Assembly: GCA_019914995.1 (NCBI GenBank)
Contig: CM034144.1
Span: 4,619,489 to 4,683,488 of the forward strand
Length of the DNA stretch: 64,000 nucleotides
Direction of reading: 5' to 3'
Origin: Acanthochlamys bracteata
Taxonomy: Eukaryota; Streptophyta; Magnoliopsida; Pandanales; Velloziaceae
Every line of letters begins with the position of its first letter. The stretch's first letter is position 1. The position numbers and the translations under genes are program-made. Positions 39,045 through 50,228 of this stretch are shown one piece after another. The notes beneath the pieces are model-generated. The model made no database searches. It saw only the letters and a list, made by a program, of their open reading frames with translations, and was not told where the DNA came from.

Positions 39045-40340
39045 AATCTATTTTCTAGTCACACTTAGTTGAGAAAAGACCAAAACACTCTAGTTCAGTT
39101 TTTTTGCCTTAAATTGAACTTTTTCAAAAACTCAAAGCTGATTTTTATTCAATATTACAATGTATTATGCTTCCATTGAATAAAAAATACTCTAAATATC
39201 TATCTACATGTATCAATAAACATTATACTAAGTGAAGCTCAATTATAATTAAAGTTTACTGCAAAAGTTGATAAAATATACAAGCATTATAAGAAAATAT
39301 GCTTGCATAGAGTCACATAAGGTCACACGATTTAATTAGTAATAGAATTTGTGAAATCTTTCAAAAGTATACAATAGTTCTACTAGTAAGGATAATGACC
39401 TCTCATTAAGTGACCTGAATTTGAGTCCTTATTAGAAAATTTTATTTTGCAATTTTATTAAGTCTAATTTAAATTCTAATCAAGTATGACCCATGTTGTT
39501 GGATCCGAATACGATAGTCCGATCATATATTGTTCACATTGGTAGCATGGTCTTACTGGATCGCAATAGGGTCTAATAGAATTGCATAATATAGTGTTCT
39601 AAGTGCGACTATGTGTTGATCGCACTTGTGGCATAGTCGCATTTGGGTGGCATTTGATTGCAATAGAATCCAATCGAATTGCACGTTATAGTGTCTATAT
39701 GTGACTCTATATTGATCGCACTAGTGGCATAGTCATATAGGGTTAGGTTGCACGGTCGCATTTGGGTCTAATACCATTGCACATAATAGTGTCCCAAGTG
39801 CGTTGTATGTGACCTAAGTGCAACCTAGTGAGACTGTACCACCGGTGCAACCAAAATAGGGTCCCATTTGGATTCAAAAGCACGGGTCACATTGGCCACA
39901 ATTTAGAGTAAATTTTTTTAAAATTTTGAGTAAAATCTATCACTGAGATTCAAACTCATATTTTTTAAATGAGAGATCACTATTTTACTATTCAGATACA
40001 ATATATTTTTGAAAATTTTTATAAAATCTATTATTAGTTGAACTTTTTCAATTTTGTGTGATCTTGACGCTAGCATATTTTTTATAAATTTCTATTAGTT
40101 TATTACCAAATTTCGAATAAACTTTTACTATATTTGAGTTCTATTTATTTGTTAATAATTATTTATACATGTAGGCATTTACAAGCATGTTGAAATCTTG
40201 TATGAATGCACTTATAGTCATGCTATAAGATTGGATAAAAAAATCAGTTCTGATTCTTGAAGACAGTTCATCTTAATAAAGCATAATCATTTCTTTTTTT
40301 ATCTAAAATATGACAAAGAATGTATTTTGAAATTAAGACT
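39045..40340. mobile_element. Foldback-like long-TIR element, copy 2 (uninterrupted)
   Basis: Second copy of the family at 30378-38770. Left arm 39045-39480: ctagtcacacttagttgag, then gaccaaaacactc and ttattcaatattac. Right arm about 39900-40340: its reverse complement reads GTCATATTTTAGATAAAA, then ATCCAATCTTATAGCATGAC. The spacer (39480-39900) holds tandem units. Because the sequence is continuous through ttgagaaaagaccaaaac, it acts as an 'empty site' relative for the Copia insertion in copy 1. No coding capacity. It ends about 30 bp upstream of the TATA box of the EMB506-like gene. Confidence 0.75.
39530..39880. repeat. About 95-bp tandem units in the spacer of foldback copy 2
   Basis: Blocks such as gaattgcataatatagtgt, gaattgcacgttatagtgt and cattgcacataatagtgtc, each followed by a gtgcgac/gtgactc stretch and then gatcgcacttgtggcatagt or a variant, recur at a spacing of roughly 95-105 bp for about three units. 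Confidence 0.65.
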
Positions 40341-40369
40341 AATTTCGCAAAGTGAAGATAGATGTGACC

Positions 40370-40377
40370 TATATAAA
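40370..40377 (+). promoter_or_regulatory. Likely TATA box of the EMB506-like gene
   Basis: TATATAAA lies 106 bp upstream of the last A before the start codon at 40483. A start about 30 bp downstream of it would give a short leader with a pyrimidine-rich (CT)n stretch (40451-40471), common in plant 5' leaders. Confidence 0.55.
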
Positions 40378-40482
40378 CACGAAAACCCATTCCTCAAAGG
40401 CCCGTCCTTCTTTCCGTTCGGTGAGCATCATCATTCTTTATTCTGATTGTTCTCTTTCTCTCTCGCTCTATCCGAGATAATA

Positions 40483-43400
40483 ATGTTACCATTGACAACT
40501 TCATTTCCTTCGTTACCATTTCTTCCACCGCAATCTTTTCAACAGAAGATAATTTCTCCTCTTTCTGTTCATTCTATCACCAGAAACCAACGGCGGAGTT
40601 GGAGTTACGTGTGCGAATCTCGAGGTGGAAGGCTTAAATGCGTCGGCAGCGGTGGGGGTAGAGGTAGCGGCGAGATAGTTGGAGAAGAAGAGAAGTCGGG
40701 AATCGATAAATTTGTGAACGCGTACACAGCGGAGGTCTACAACGAGGAGCTTGTTAGAGGTAGGTAATCATTCTGCTCTTGAATTTCAACGGCTGAGTCT
40801 GCTTAGTTTGGCGCTTCTTTCTTTCTTAGAATTTCGTTTCGTGAATTTCCTAGCAATACTTGAATTTCAGTTGTTAAACCTGATTAGCTGATTAGGAGAT
40901 CGTTAGAGTGATACACACAGGGCTGGTGCCCGTTCTTTGGGATTCCCTTGGGCTGTAGCACGGCTGTGCGCAGAATGCATATGCATTGGCAACAGCAACA
41001 TTAACAGGAACATCATGCTACATGACTTTTGTTGTGGTCATTGGATGCTGCAAGAACATTGTCCAAAAGATATCTTGTGAGCATGCAGTTATTATCCTTG
41101 TATTCACAGAAAGATTGTGTTAGGAGTTGTTTCCTTCTTCATGCTTATATAGCAATGCATGATCGGCATGAAAGGTGTTTGAAGAATGGAACCTATTTTA
41201 TCTTTCATTAGTATAGCTTACTGCAGCTAGTGGTGGTCTTCTTCTTCCTCCCGTACTTCCTATGTTTCTCTATTCTTTCCCGTGAACCCTTCCTTGTTTT
41301 CTTGTGACTCCTTGCGGAATCATAACATAGAGATAGGTTGAAATTCTGTTCTATGCATGAATCCAGTTCTTGAATTTTCTATGGTAAAGATTGTGATTAT
41401 ATTATTAGGAGATTCTTAGAGGTAGCCACTTTTGCTTAGAATTTGTTTCTTGAATTTCTAGGTTTTGAAATAGGTGGATTTTTATCCTCCTACTTTTAAA
41501 AATATGGAGTCTTGACCCCCTACCATATTTCTTTTTTCGTTAAATCTTACCTCCATACTATGAAATTTTTAATGATTCTTACCCATAATACTAACATGGT
41601 GTCCTAAATTATAGCTAAATATGTATCTCTTATACTCAAATGGATGTGGAACTTATTGGGTCTACTTTTTGTTAGTGTGGTAATTTTGTATACTACTTTT
41701 CGCGTCGTATGTGTATTTTCTTGCCTACTATATTGACTTATATTCATATATTATATATATAATAATGCATATAGAACAAATGCATCATAAAATGAGATTA
41801 TAGTGATCTACTTAGGTCAAAACAAGATCAAATCTGCAAATGAGTTGAGTGATCGAGAAAGACTTGAAACACAAGACAAAACAATGGCAACTTATCGTTA
41901 TTGTCATGCGTGATGTAATTGGGAATTTGATTTTTCTTTTAAATTTGAAATTAAATTTAGGCTACAATATAATTTGATATATTCATATAGCGAGTAAAAA
42001 GAGCGTATGGTTCCAAAACTAGTGTTAGTTTTAACTCCATGTTAGTCTTAACTACCACATAGGATATCTTGTTAGTATTAGGAGTAAGAACCAACAAAAA
42101 CTTTATAGCACGAGGGTGGAAATCAACAAAATTTCAAACTAGAAGGGTAAAAGCCACTATGGCATTTTGGGGAGGGAGAGGGGGCACGGGTGTGTCTGGG
42201 GGGGGTGAAATGGCTTTTCATGCCTTTGACAAATTTGGTAATGTTTAAGATGTATGTCAAAACATTCTTCCTGTGCTTGTAGGTTAAGGTAGATACTAGC
42301 ACAGATATCTTTAACTTCCATCAACTTGTAATATTTAAAGTCGTTATTTATACAGACTTGAGAATAGACCTACTCATTAATAACTCAACATTTCCCCAAT
42401 CTCCACATAAGATTAGAAGGCACTTTTTAAATTTGTCATTCTGATGTCAATATTTAGTTCAAAAATGATCAAGTAGAACATAATAATTTATAAGCATAAA
42501 TCTCTTCCAAGAGGCATAACATCCATGTAAGTAATGCTACAAACTTGATATCCAGGTTAGTATGATTATAATCTAGAAAGCAATATTTATACTGTGTTAA
42601 ATAAGTTGGATCAACTAGACCAAGTTATAACTACAGGATTTGCTTTTACAAGCTAGAGTTACTTTTCTAAGATAATAATGTTACTCGTCACATGGCTGTC
42701 AAAGGGAAGAAGCCCATGGAATGACCACAAAGGTATGCCCTCTTTTTGCTTGTGACGCATTGCAAATCATTCTGATTGAATCTCTCATGCAAGGTTTTAC
42801 AGTTGGGCTATGTTTGGAGATGCAAGGAAATACTAACAGCATAAGGAATGAGGTTTGCTTGAAATCTGTGCATAGTAGCATAAAAGCTCAAGATAAACTC
42901 AAAACAGCTAAATTCCCAACAAACACCCTCTCATAGCTTGGACTTGGAAAACTATAAAGCCAAAGAGAGTTGTAAAGAAATCTCTGGTGTGTAAAACTTG
43001 TCAAAAAGCTCCCTTTTATAGATTGGCATCAGATCAGCTTAATTGGATTTGGACAAAGTTTGAGTCTTAGGACATAAGTCATTGAATTCAGTCAATTCTT
43101 TTGAAGTTTGGTAAACCACCTTTTCACCTATCTAAAACTCTTGGCTTCCAGCTGTGGTCTTATAGACTGGGAAGCAGACTGCGAACCTTGGGGAAAAGTT
43201 GAACTCATTTAAGTAGAATAGGCCTTAAATTAAACATGTATAATAAACGTCAAATCAAATAAGCTAATAGTAATGTAGTACAGATGATTTTAAAAATTCA
43301 TTACTATGTTTAACTTACATGGGCCAGAGCATCCAAGACTATTGTACAAAGTCATTGCCTGCCTTCATTAGTTTATCCTTATCTTCTCATATCTAAAACC

Positions 43401-46400
43401 TGATTGATAAGACCCACATGTTATTCTTGTTACACCATCACTAACACCAACTAAGCCTTGATACACTGCATTGGGAAGAAATATTTTAGTCAAAGGATAT
43501 CCAGTAATTAAGAGGGCGTTTGGGATTGCTTATGAAATGGAGCTTTTGTAAAATGAAGGATATTTTTGTCCTTTTTGAAAAACGAGTTCTATTTTTTTTA
43601 CTTCTAAAAAAATAATAAAAATATGCAATAAAAAGATCTCACTCCGTAGAATTTTTCTACACTTTTTAAATTTTTAAATAAATTTTTTATATATTTATAA
43701 AATATGTATTGAAAAATGTGAAATGGAGAATTGAAAAGTTGGGTTGGGGGAAAGCAAAGCCAAACACCCTCTAAAACACTAAAAACTTTTCCTGTTACAT
43801 CAACCTGTACATTGTAAGAGATGCATATACATAGGCTTGGTTTGGCCATAGACAATTGTTCAAAGTAACACTTTAACTATGAAAGACAAAAGAAGGCAGT
43901 CGCCAACTCAGCCTTTGCTGCTGCTGATTAACAACTGCCATGCTTTTCACTTTCATTTGCTCCTATCTCTGATTTAATCCCTCCTCTAAGCTTGATGCTT
44001 AAAGTGGACAACTATTATGCTTAAGGTCTTTAACTTTATTTTGTAAGATAAAGCTAGAAATATTATGCACTTTCCAACTATAGTATGAAGGTTAGGTGCA
44101 ATTTGACTAAATTAAATGGGTGTCTATGCCTCTATTACGCATTTACAAATAAGCCATCTAGGGCTCCTGGTATCACCCCTTTGTGATAATGCAGATATCT
44201 GCAAGGTAGTCTAGGGTTGCTTGCATTTTGTATTCTGAGTTGATTGCTGTTCTAAAATATCAATGTATTTTGCCTGCAGATGTAGAACGAATACTTAGTC
44301 CAGAGCAAAAGGCTATTTTGGAACAGCATGAGGTTCCTGACCTCAGCAAAATATCTACTGTAAGCTAGTCATTGAAAGTTGAACTTCATATGAGGCATTT
44401 TAGGACATAACTTCTAAAATTAGTATATGTGATGGGTTTGTAACCTTCAACTTGCTGGATATAAATTCTGTTGTAGGGGAAATGGAGCTTATTTCCTGAT
44501 CTTGCACTATCAATTCAGATATCTCACATGGATAAGCTGCTAGAACTAGGAATAAATATTAATTGCGTTGACAAGGTTCAGTCCGCATTTACACTTAGCT
44601 GTCTTTCTTTCTCAAGGCATCCTTTCATGTGAAGCACACAACATTGAGTAAGCTTACTACCACAGGATGGCTTCACTGCTTTGCACAAGGCTGTGATAGG
44701 GAAAAAGGAAGCTGTTATCAGCCACCTTCTCAGGAGAGGTGCAAATCCTCATGCTCGCGATAAGGTAAGGAAAGTAGGGTTATTATCACAAGACTATGCT
44801 ATTTAATTTACACTTTGGTCATACTGGAATAATGTTTACTGTGTCAGGATGGTGCTACCCCCCTACATTATGCTGTACAAGTTGGAGCAATGCAAACTGT
44901 TAAGTTGATGATCAAGTACAAAGCTGATGTAAATGCTTCTGATAATGTGGGTTGCTTTTTCTTTTGCTCTTAGGGTTCTTGTTTTTCATTAGGTTACTAT
45001 TTATGTCTGTTTATATTGTGTAGGAGGGCTGGACTCCGTTGCACATTGCTATTCAAAGTAGATCTAGAGACATAGCAAAAGTTTTACTGATAAATGGTGC
45101 TGATAAGACGAGAAGAACGAAGGTATATGGTGTATGTGTTTACATTTTTATGGTTATATCTGTATTATTTCAATTGCTTCCATACATAAGAAAGGATTGG
45201 TTCCATCTTTATGTTTGGAAGCAATTGAAGCAATTGCTTCCATACATAAAGATGGAACCAATCGTTTCTTATGTATGGAACCAATTGAAGTAATACAGAT
45301 ATAACCGTACTATTTATATCTGCTTACATGTTTACATTCTTATCAATTAAAGTAGATCTAGAGACATAGCAAAGTAAGTCTTTATCTCATTTGAATGGAG
45401 CTGGTTATATTAATTCTTTTTCTATTTCGTTTGATAGTGTGCCAGTTTTAGCAAAAGATCTAAATCCTCCAAGTCCTTCGCTATCACTTTAGGTCATGTT
45501 AATGTTGGTATACTCCTAATGTGTTTTACTGAAATCACTAGTATTCACTGCAACATCTTTAGGTCTGCATAAGACATGTTCTAACCAATTAAGCCTTGCT
45601 TTCCTTAACTTCTCCTCGACATCTAGTCGATCGTGTATATTTGTATTCCATATTTTGTCAATTCTAGTGTGCCAACATGTCTTAGCTACGCTTTTATTAT
45701 GCAGATCATGACCTTTAGTAGCCCAACACTCGCTATTATATAACTTTGCATGTCTAATGACTATTCTATAAAACCGACCTTTTAGCTTTATAGAAATTTT
45801 CTTATCATATAAAATTCCGGTAGCTCCTCACTATTTTATTCATCTTATTTTAATCCATTATATAACATCTTCTTCTATTCTTCCTTTCTTATGAACAATC
45901 GAACCTAAATATTTAAAACTATCACTTTGTGGAACAACATAATTGCCTATAGCAATAATAGTATTATCATCATTCTTATTTCTAGTAAAGTGACATATTC
46001 TATTTTAATCCTACTTAATTTAAGATTCTTAGACTTCTAAGTTGCTCCTCTGACATTCTAAATTATAGTTTGATTTTTTTTTTGTCTTATCAACTAAAAT
46101 TATATTATCGACAAATATGAATGTTTAAATTCATTCTTAGTTCTAATTGAGTTGGGCAGTGCGCATGGTTATATCTGTATTACTTTAATTGCTTTCATAC
46201 ATAAAAAAAAGAATTGGTTCCATCACCTCATTGCCTTAAGATATTCAGCCATTTGCTAAACCACTAAATGTTTGATAACTAACCGAGATAGCTATGTTTA
46301 CTTCTGTAGAAATTTACAATTCTTCGTGTTTGTTGTGAGTTCTTTTATGTTCTTTACCATTGAGATTAGATAAGAACTTAACTCTTGATGCCACTATATT

Positions 46401-49400
46401 AGAATTTGATATGGTAGCATGTGCACAATTAAGAATTTTTAAGCTCCATCGAAAGATTTCAAGTGATTGAGACTTCTAAGGAAAAGAAGAGTAAGATGGA
46501 GATGGAAAGACAAATATTGGCCGGCAACTCTACTAAGGTGTGAAGCATGCTTCTGGTGATAATTAAATGCAAATGGCGAGGAGACACTTTGTTTATTCCG
46601 ATCGGCAAAAGTACTTAGATAATATGTTAGTTAATCTAAGCTGCAGTATTTAACTCTTCCGAAGTTAGGCCAGGGATAATAGGACCCTCGAGGGACCCCC
46701 TCCAAATTTGGGTTTTTACTAAGGGTGCGCTTGGCATGCTGTTGTTTTTTTTTTACTAGATACTCTAACATTTCAGATAATACCATGGTATTTCAAAAAC
46801 CTTGGTAAATTCCTATCAAACCCATTGTTTAGTAGTATTCATGATGGTAAAAAAGTAATGTTATATTACGAGACTACAATGGGATTAGAAAATATGTAAG
46901 GGAGGATTTTGATTTTAACACCATAAGGGTTCCACAAAATGTACCAAAATTGGTGTAAATTTTAGGAAAAAATAGGTCCTACCAACTTCTCTTCGCTCGT
47001 TCTCACTCAAATTAATGTTAAAGCTTTTCGCTCCTAATTGTAAAACTAGAGCATTTTGTACTTGATCCATGTACATCTAAAATTGGCATGGTATTATTAA
47101 AGCATAACCATTGTATTTGAGCTATAATACTATAATATGGCAATTCTAGTATAATAGTATTCTAAAACCACGGTTATTTTACTAACTTGCCAAATAGACC
47201 CCAAGGAAAGATGAAATGTTTTACTATAGAGTGGGATTAGGAGTGATTGGCTTTTAAAGTACAATGTTTGAAATCATATAGGTAGTTTAAATTTGTAATC
47301 AAATTTAACTAGCACTATAGTTCAAACATTCATGTCATTTGGTGGATAGGCTTTTTAAGAAAAAGGCATGTAACTAACCTATCAAAACTCATTTAGCGTG
47401 TAGAAAAATTCTAAAATTTTGCACTAAAAGTTTGTTTTGCTTATCAAACTTCTAAATAGTGAAGTAGCAAAGCTCCTAACTCTGATGCAATTGAAGTAGC
47501 AAAAGAACAGTAAAGAAATTTAATATATAATGTATATTGAAGCATTTGGTGAAAGACTTGAATTCAATAACCAATAATGTTTACCGATAAGGTGAAAGCA
47601 ACCGAAAGGCAGAAATTCTCATGCCCCTAAATCACATTCACAATAGTTGCCGACAGGACGCAAATCGTAGTTCAATAGATTGAAATAACCATAAAACGTA
47701 GTTGTACTGGAAAAGATGGCAATAACGTGACATAGGTGTGAACAAGAGCAAAGTTGGGAGGAAGATCGGAACTTAGAAGGAGAGAAGGTAGGTCGCAAAA
47801 AATGCTTTGACAAAAAAAAGGTTAAAAAAACAACAATTAAATGTTTTTAATTTAAATGATGTCGACATCATATTGAAACGACTGAGTTCCACAACAACAC
47901 CTATGCCTTATCTTACTAAATGGGATCGGTTGTATGGATCTTTTCACTTCATTATGCTCTATTGTAAATAGTATCTTTGATCACGCCACTGATATATCAT
48001 TTTTTACAATAACTGACCAAGTCTCTTTCAAGCCTTCTCCTATTCTCTCCTAAGAAGAGTATTCATAAGTTCACATGTTCAAATAGGCATATATGAAGTC
48101 TTCACCTTATATGGTCAAACCATCTCATGCGAGCTTCTCTCGTTTGCTCTTAATTGATGCCACTCTTACTTTCTTCTTTACATTTCATTTTTAATCTTAT
48201 TCAGTATTCTGTGCCTACTCATCCTTTGTAACATATGCATCTTTTCAACACTTATTTTCTGCAAACAGTGAAAATTTACTACAAAATTATTGCTAGTCTC
48301 ATCAACGTTCTTTAGCACACCGCCATTTTTGCCATCCAACTTTATTCTATGTGCAACATACCCGTCTACCTCTATATCTTTTTGCACAATATATCTTATA
48401 TTTTTAGAATATTCACTTTTTTTGTGTTTCTTGGTTTCTAAGTTTTACCAATTTATTATCAATCACTTTTGCTGGAGCTGAACTTGCATTCGATATATTT
48501 TGTCTTAGATGTGTTCAGTCCTAACACTGTTGATTTCAAAGGTCCTTCTCCATTGCTTGGTTTTATCCTTAAGGTCCGATGTACTCTCATCCACTAGTAT
48601 GACATCATCAATGAAAAGCCTGTATGAAGGTGTCCCCTATTAGATATGCCTTGTCAATTCATGCATCACTAAAGCAAACAAATAAAGTTTCAAAGCTAAT
48701 TCTGGTGCATACAAATAAGGTCTCAATAGTGATAGGAAAAATAACCCCTCATCTCTCTAAGAGTTCTAAGCTCGTGCTTGCACTCTCATACATGTTTTTA
48801 ATAGCATGGATGCAAACAATGGAAATGCCCTTGTTCTCTAAGACCATTCGGAGTTAAAGGGCGTTTGGTATTGCATTTCTCAAACGCTCCTTTTCAATTT
48901 TCTCATTTCATATTTTTTAATACATTAATATGTATTAAAAAATACATTAATAACTATTTAGAAAATATATTTAAAATTTTAGAAGTGTAGAAAAATTCTA
49001 CGTAGTGAGATCTTTTTATTGCATATTTTTATTATTTTTTTGGAAGTAAAAAAAATAGAGCTCGTTTTTCAAAAAGGACAAAAATACCCTCCGTTTCAGA
49101 AAAGCTCCATTTCATAAGCACTACCAAACACCCCAGGCTCCATTTGGCATTGCTTATTAGAAAAACAGCTTTTCAATTTTTCATTTCATGTTTTTCAATA
49201 CATATTTTATAAGTATATACAAAATTTATTGTAGAAAAATTCTACTTAGTGAGATTTTCTTATTACATATTTTTATTATTTTTTTGTAAGTAAAAAAATA
49301 GAGCTCATTTTTCAAAAAATACAAAAATATCCTTTTTATTAGAAAATCTTCATTTCATAAGCATTCCCAAATGTGTTGGGAGTGCTTATGAAATGGAGCT

Positions 49401-50188
49401 TTTCTAAAATGAAAGGTATTTTTGTCTTTTTTAGAAACGAGCTTTATTTTTTTACTTATAAAAAAAATAATAAAAATATACAATAAAAAAATCTCATTAC
49501 GTAAAATTTTTCTACACTTTCTAAATTTTTAAATAAAATTTTCTAGATACTTATAAAATGTGTACTGAAAAACGTAAAATGGAAAATTGAAAAGCTTCGT
49601 TGGGGGAAACGCAAAGCCAAACACCCCATATCTCTAAGGAGCTTATCATTCTCTTTTCAGAGATATGAAAGACCATATGCAAATCCTTCTAACCTTCCTT
49701 GTACATCTCCTTCATGTTTCTCAACAAATAAAATTACTTCTATGGTAGATCTTCTTGTAATGAAACCAAATTGGTTCTCAGATATAGCAGTTTCGTGTGG
49801 TAGTCACTATTCAATTCAACTATTCTCTCCCACAACTTCATTATGTGACTCATCAGTTTTATCCCTTTGTAATTACCATAATTTTGGATGTCATTTTTGT
49901 TTATAAGTTACGAACTCGAGTAGATCATTTAAAATTAGCCGTTTTTGAATTTGATATATTGTGATGATTAAAATCACTCTAAAGAGTTTATATAAGTTTA
50001 TTATTTAGTCAATTGAATTATCACATTTTATCTTGACATAAGATTGAATGAGCTGTATTTTCCTAAGTCAGTAATTAAATAATAATATTTCTAAAAAGGC
50101 TTGTACCCGTGCTATTGGATTTTATATTATAACACGCATTTTAATATTCGATGTTACTTTATTACTATGTACTTAATATAGGGAGAAT

Positions 50189-50228
<40 letters not shown>

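Larger units (their letters stand above)
47889..49915 (-). mobile_element. RTE-type LINE fragment 2, split by MITEs
   Basis: Minus-strand reading from about 49915 gives DIQNYGNYKGIKLMSHIMK, LWERIVE and a KDLHMVF-like block, broken at 49628 by a MITE cluster. Past the cluster (from 48857) it resumes with VLENKGISIVCIHAIKNMYE, LKLYLFALVMHELTRHI, FIDDVILVDES (active-site block), DIEVDGYVAHRIKL and KMHMLQRMSRHRILNKIKNE. The 3' end near 47889 reads CCATACAACCGATCCC, then GGCATAGGTGTTGTTGTGG, the characteristic end of plant RTE LINEs. It has many stops. It is a separate insertion from fragment 1, since both contain the active-site block. Confidence 0.85.

Noticed and set aside
40447-40482. Start of the EMB506-like protein at 40447
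   Set aside because: That position is TTG, not ATG. The first ATG in frame is at 40483 and gives a normal transit-peptide-like N-terminus.
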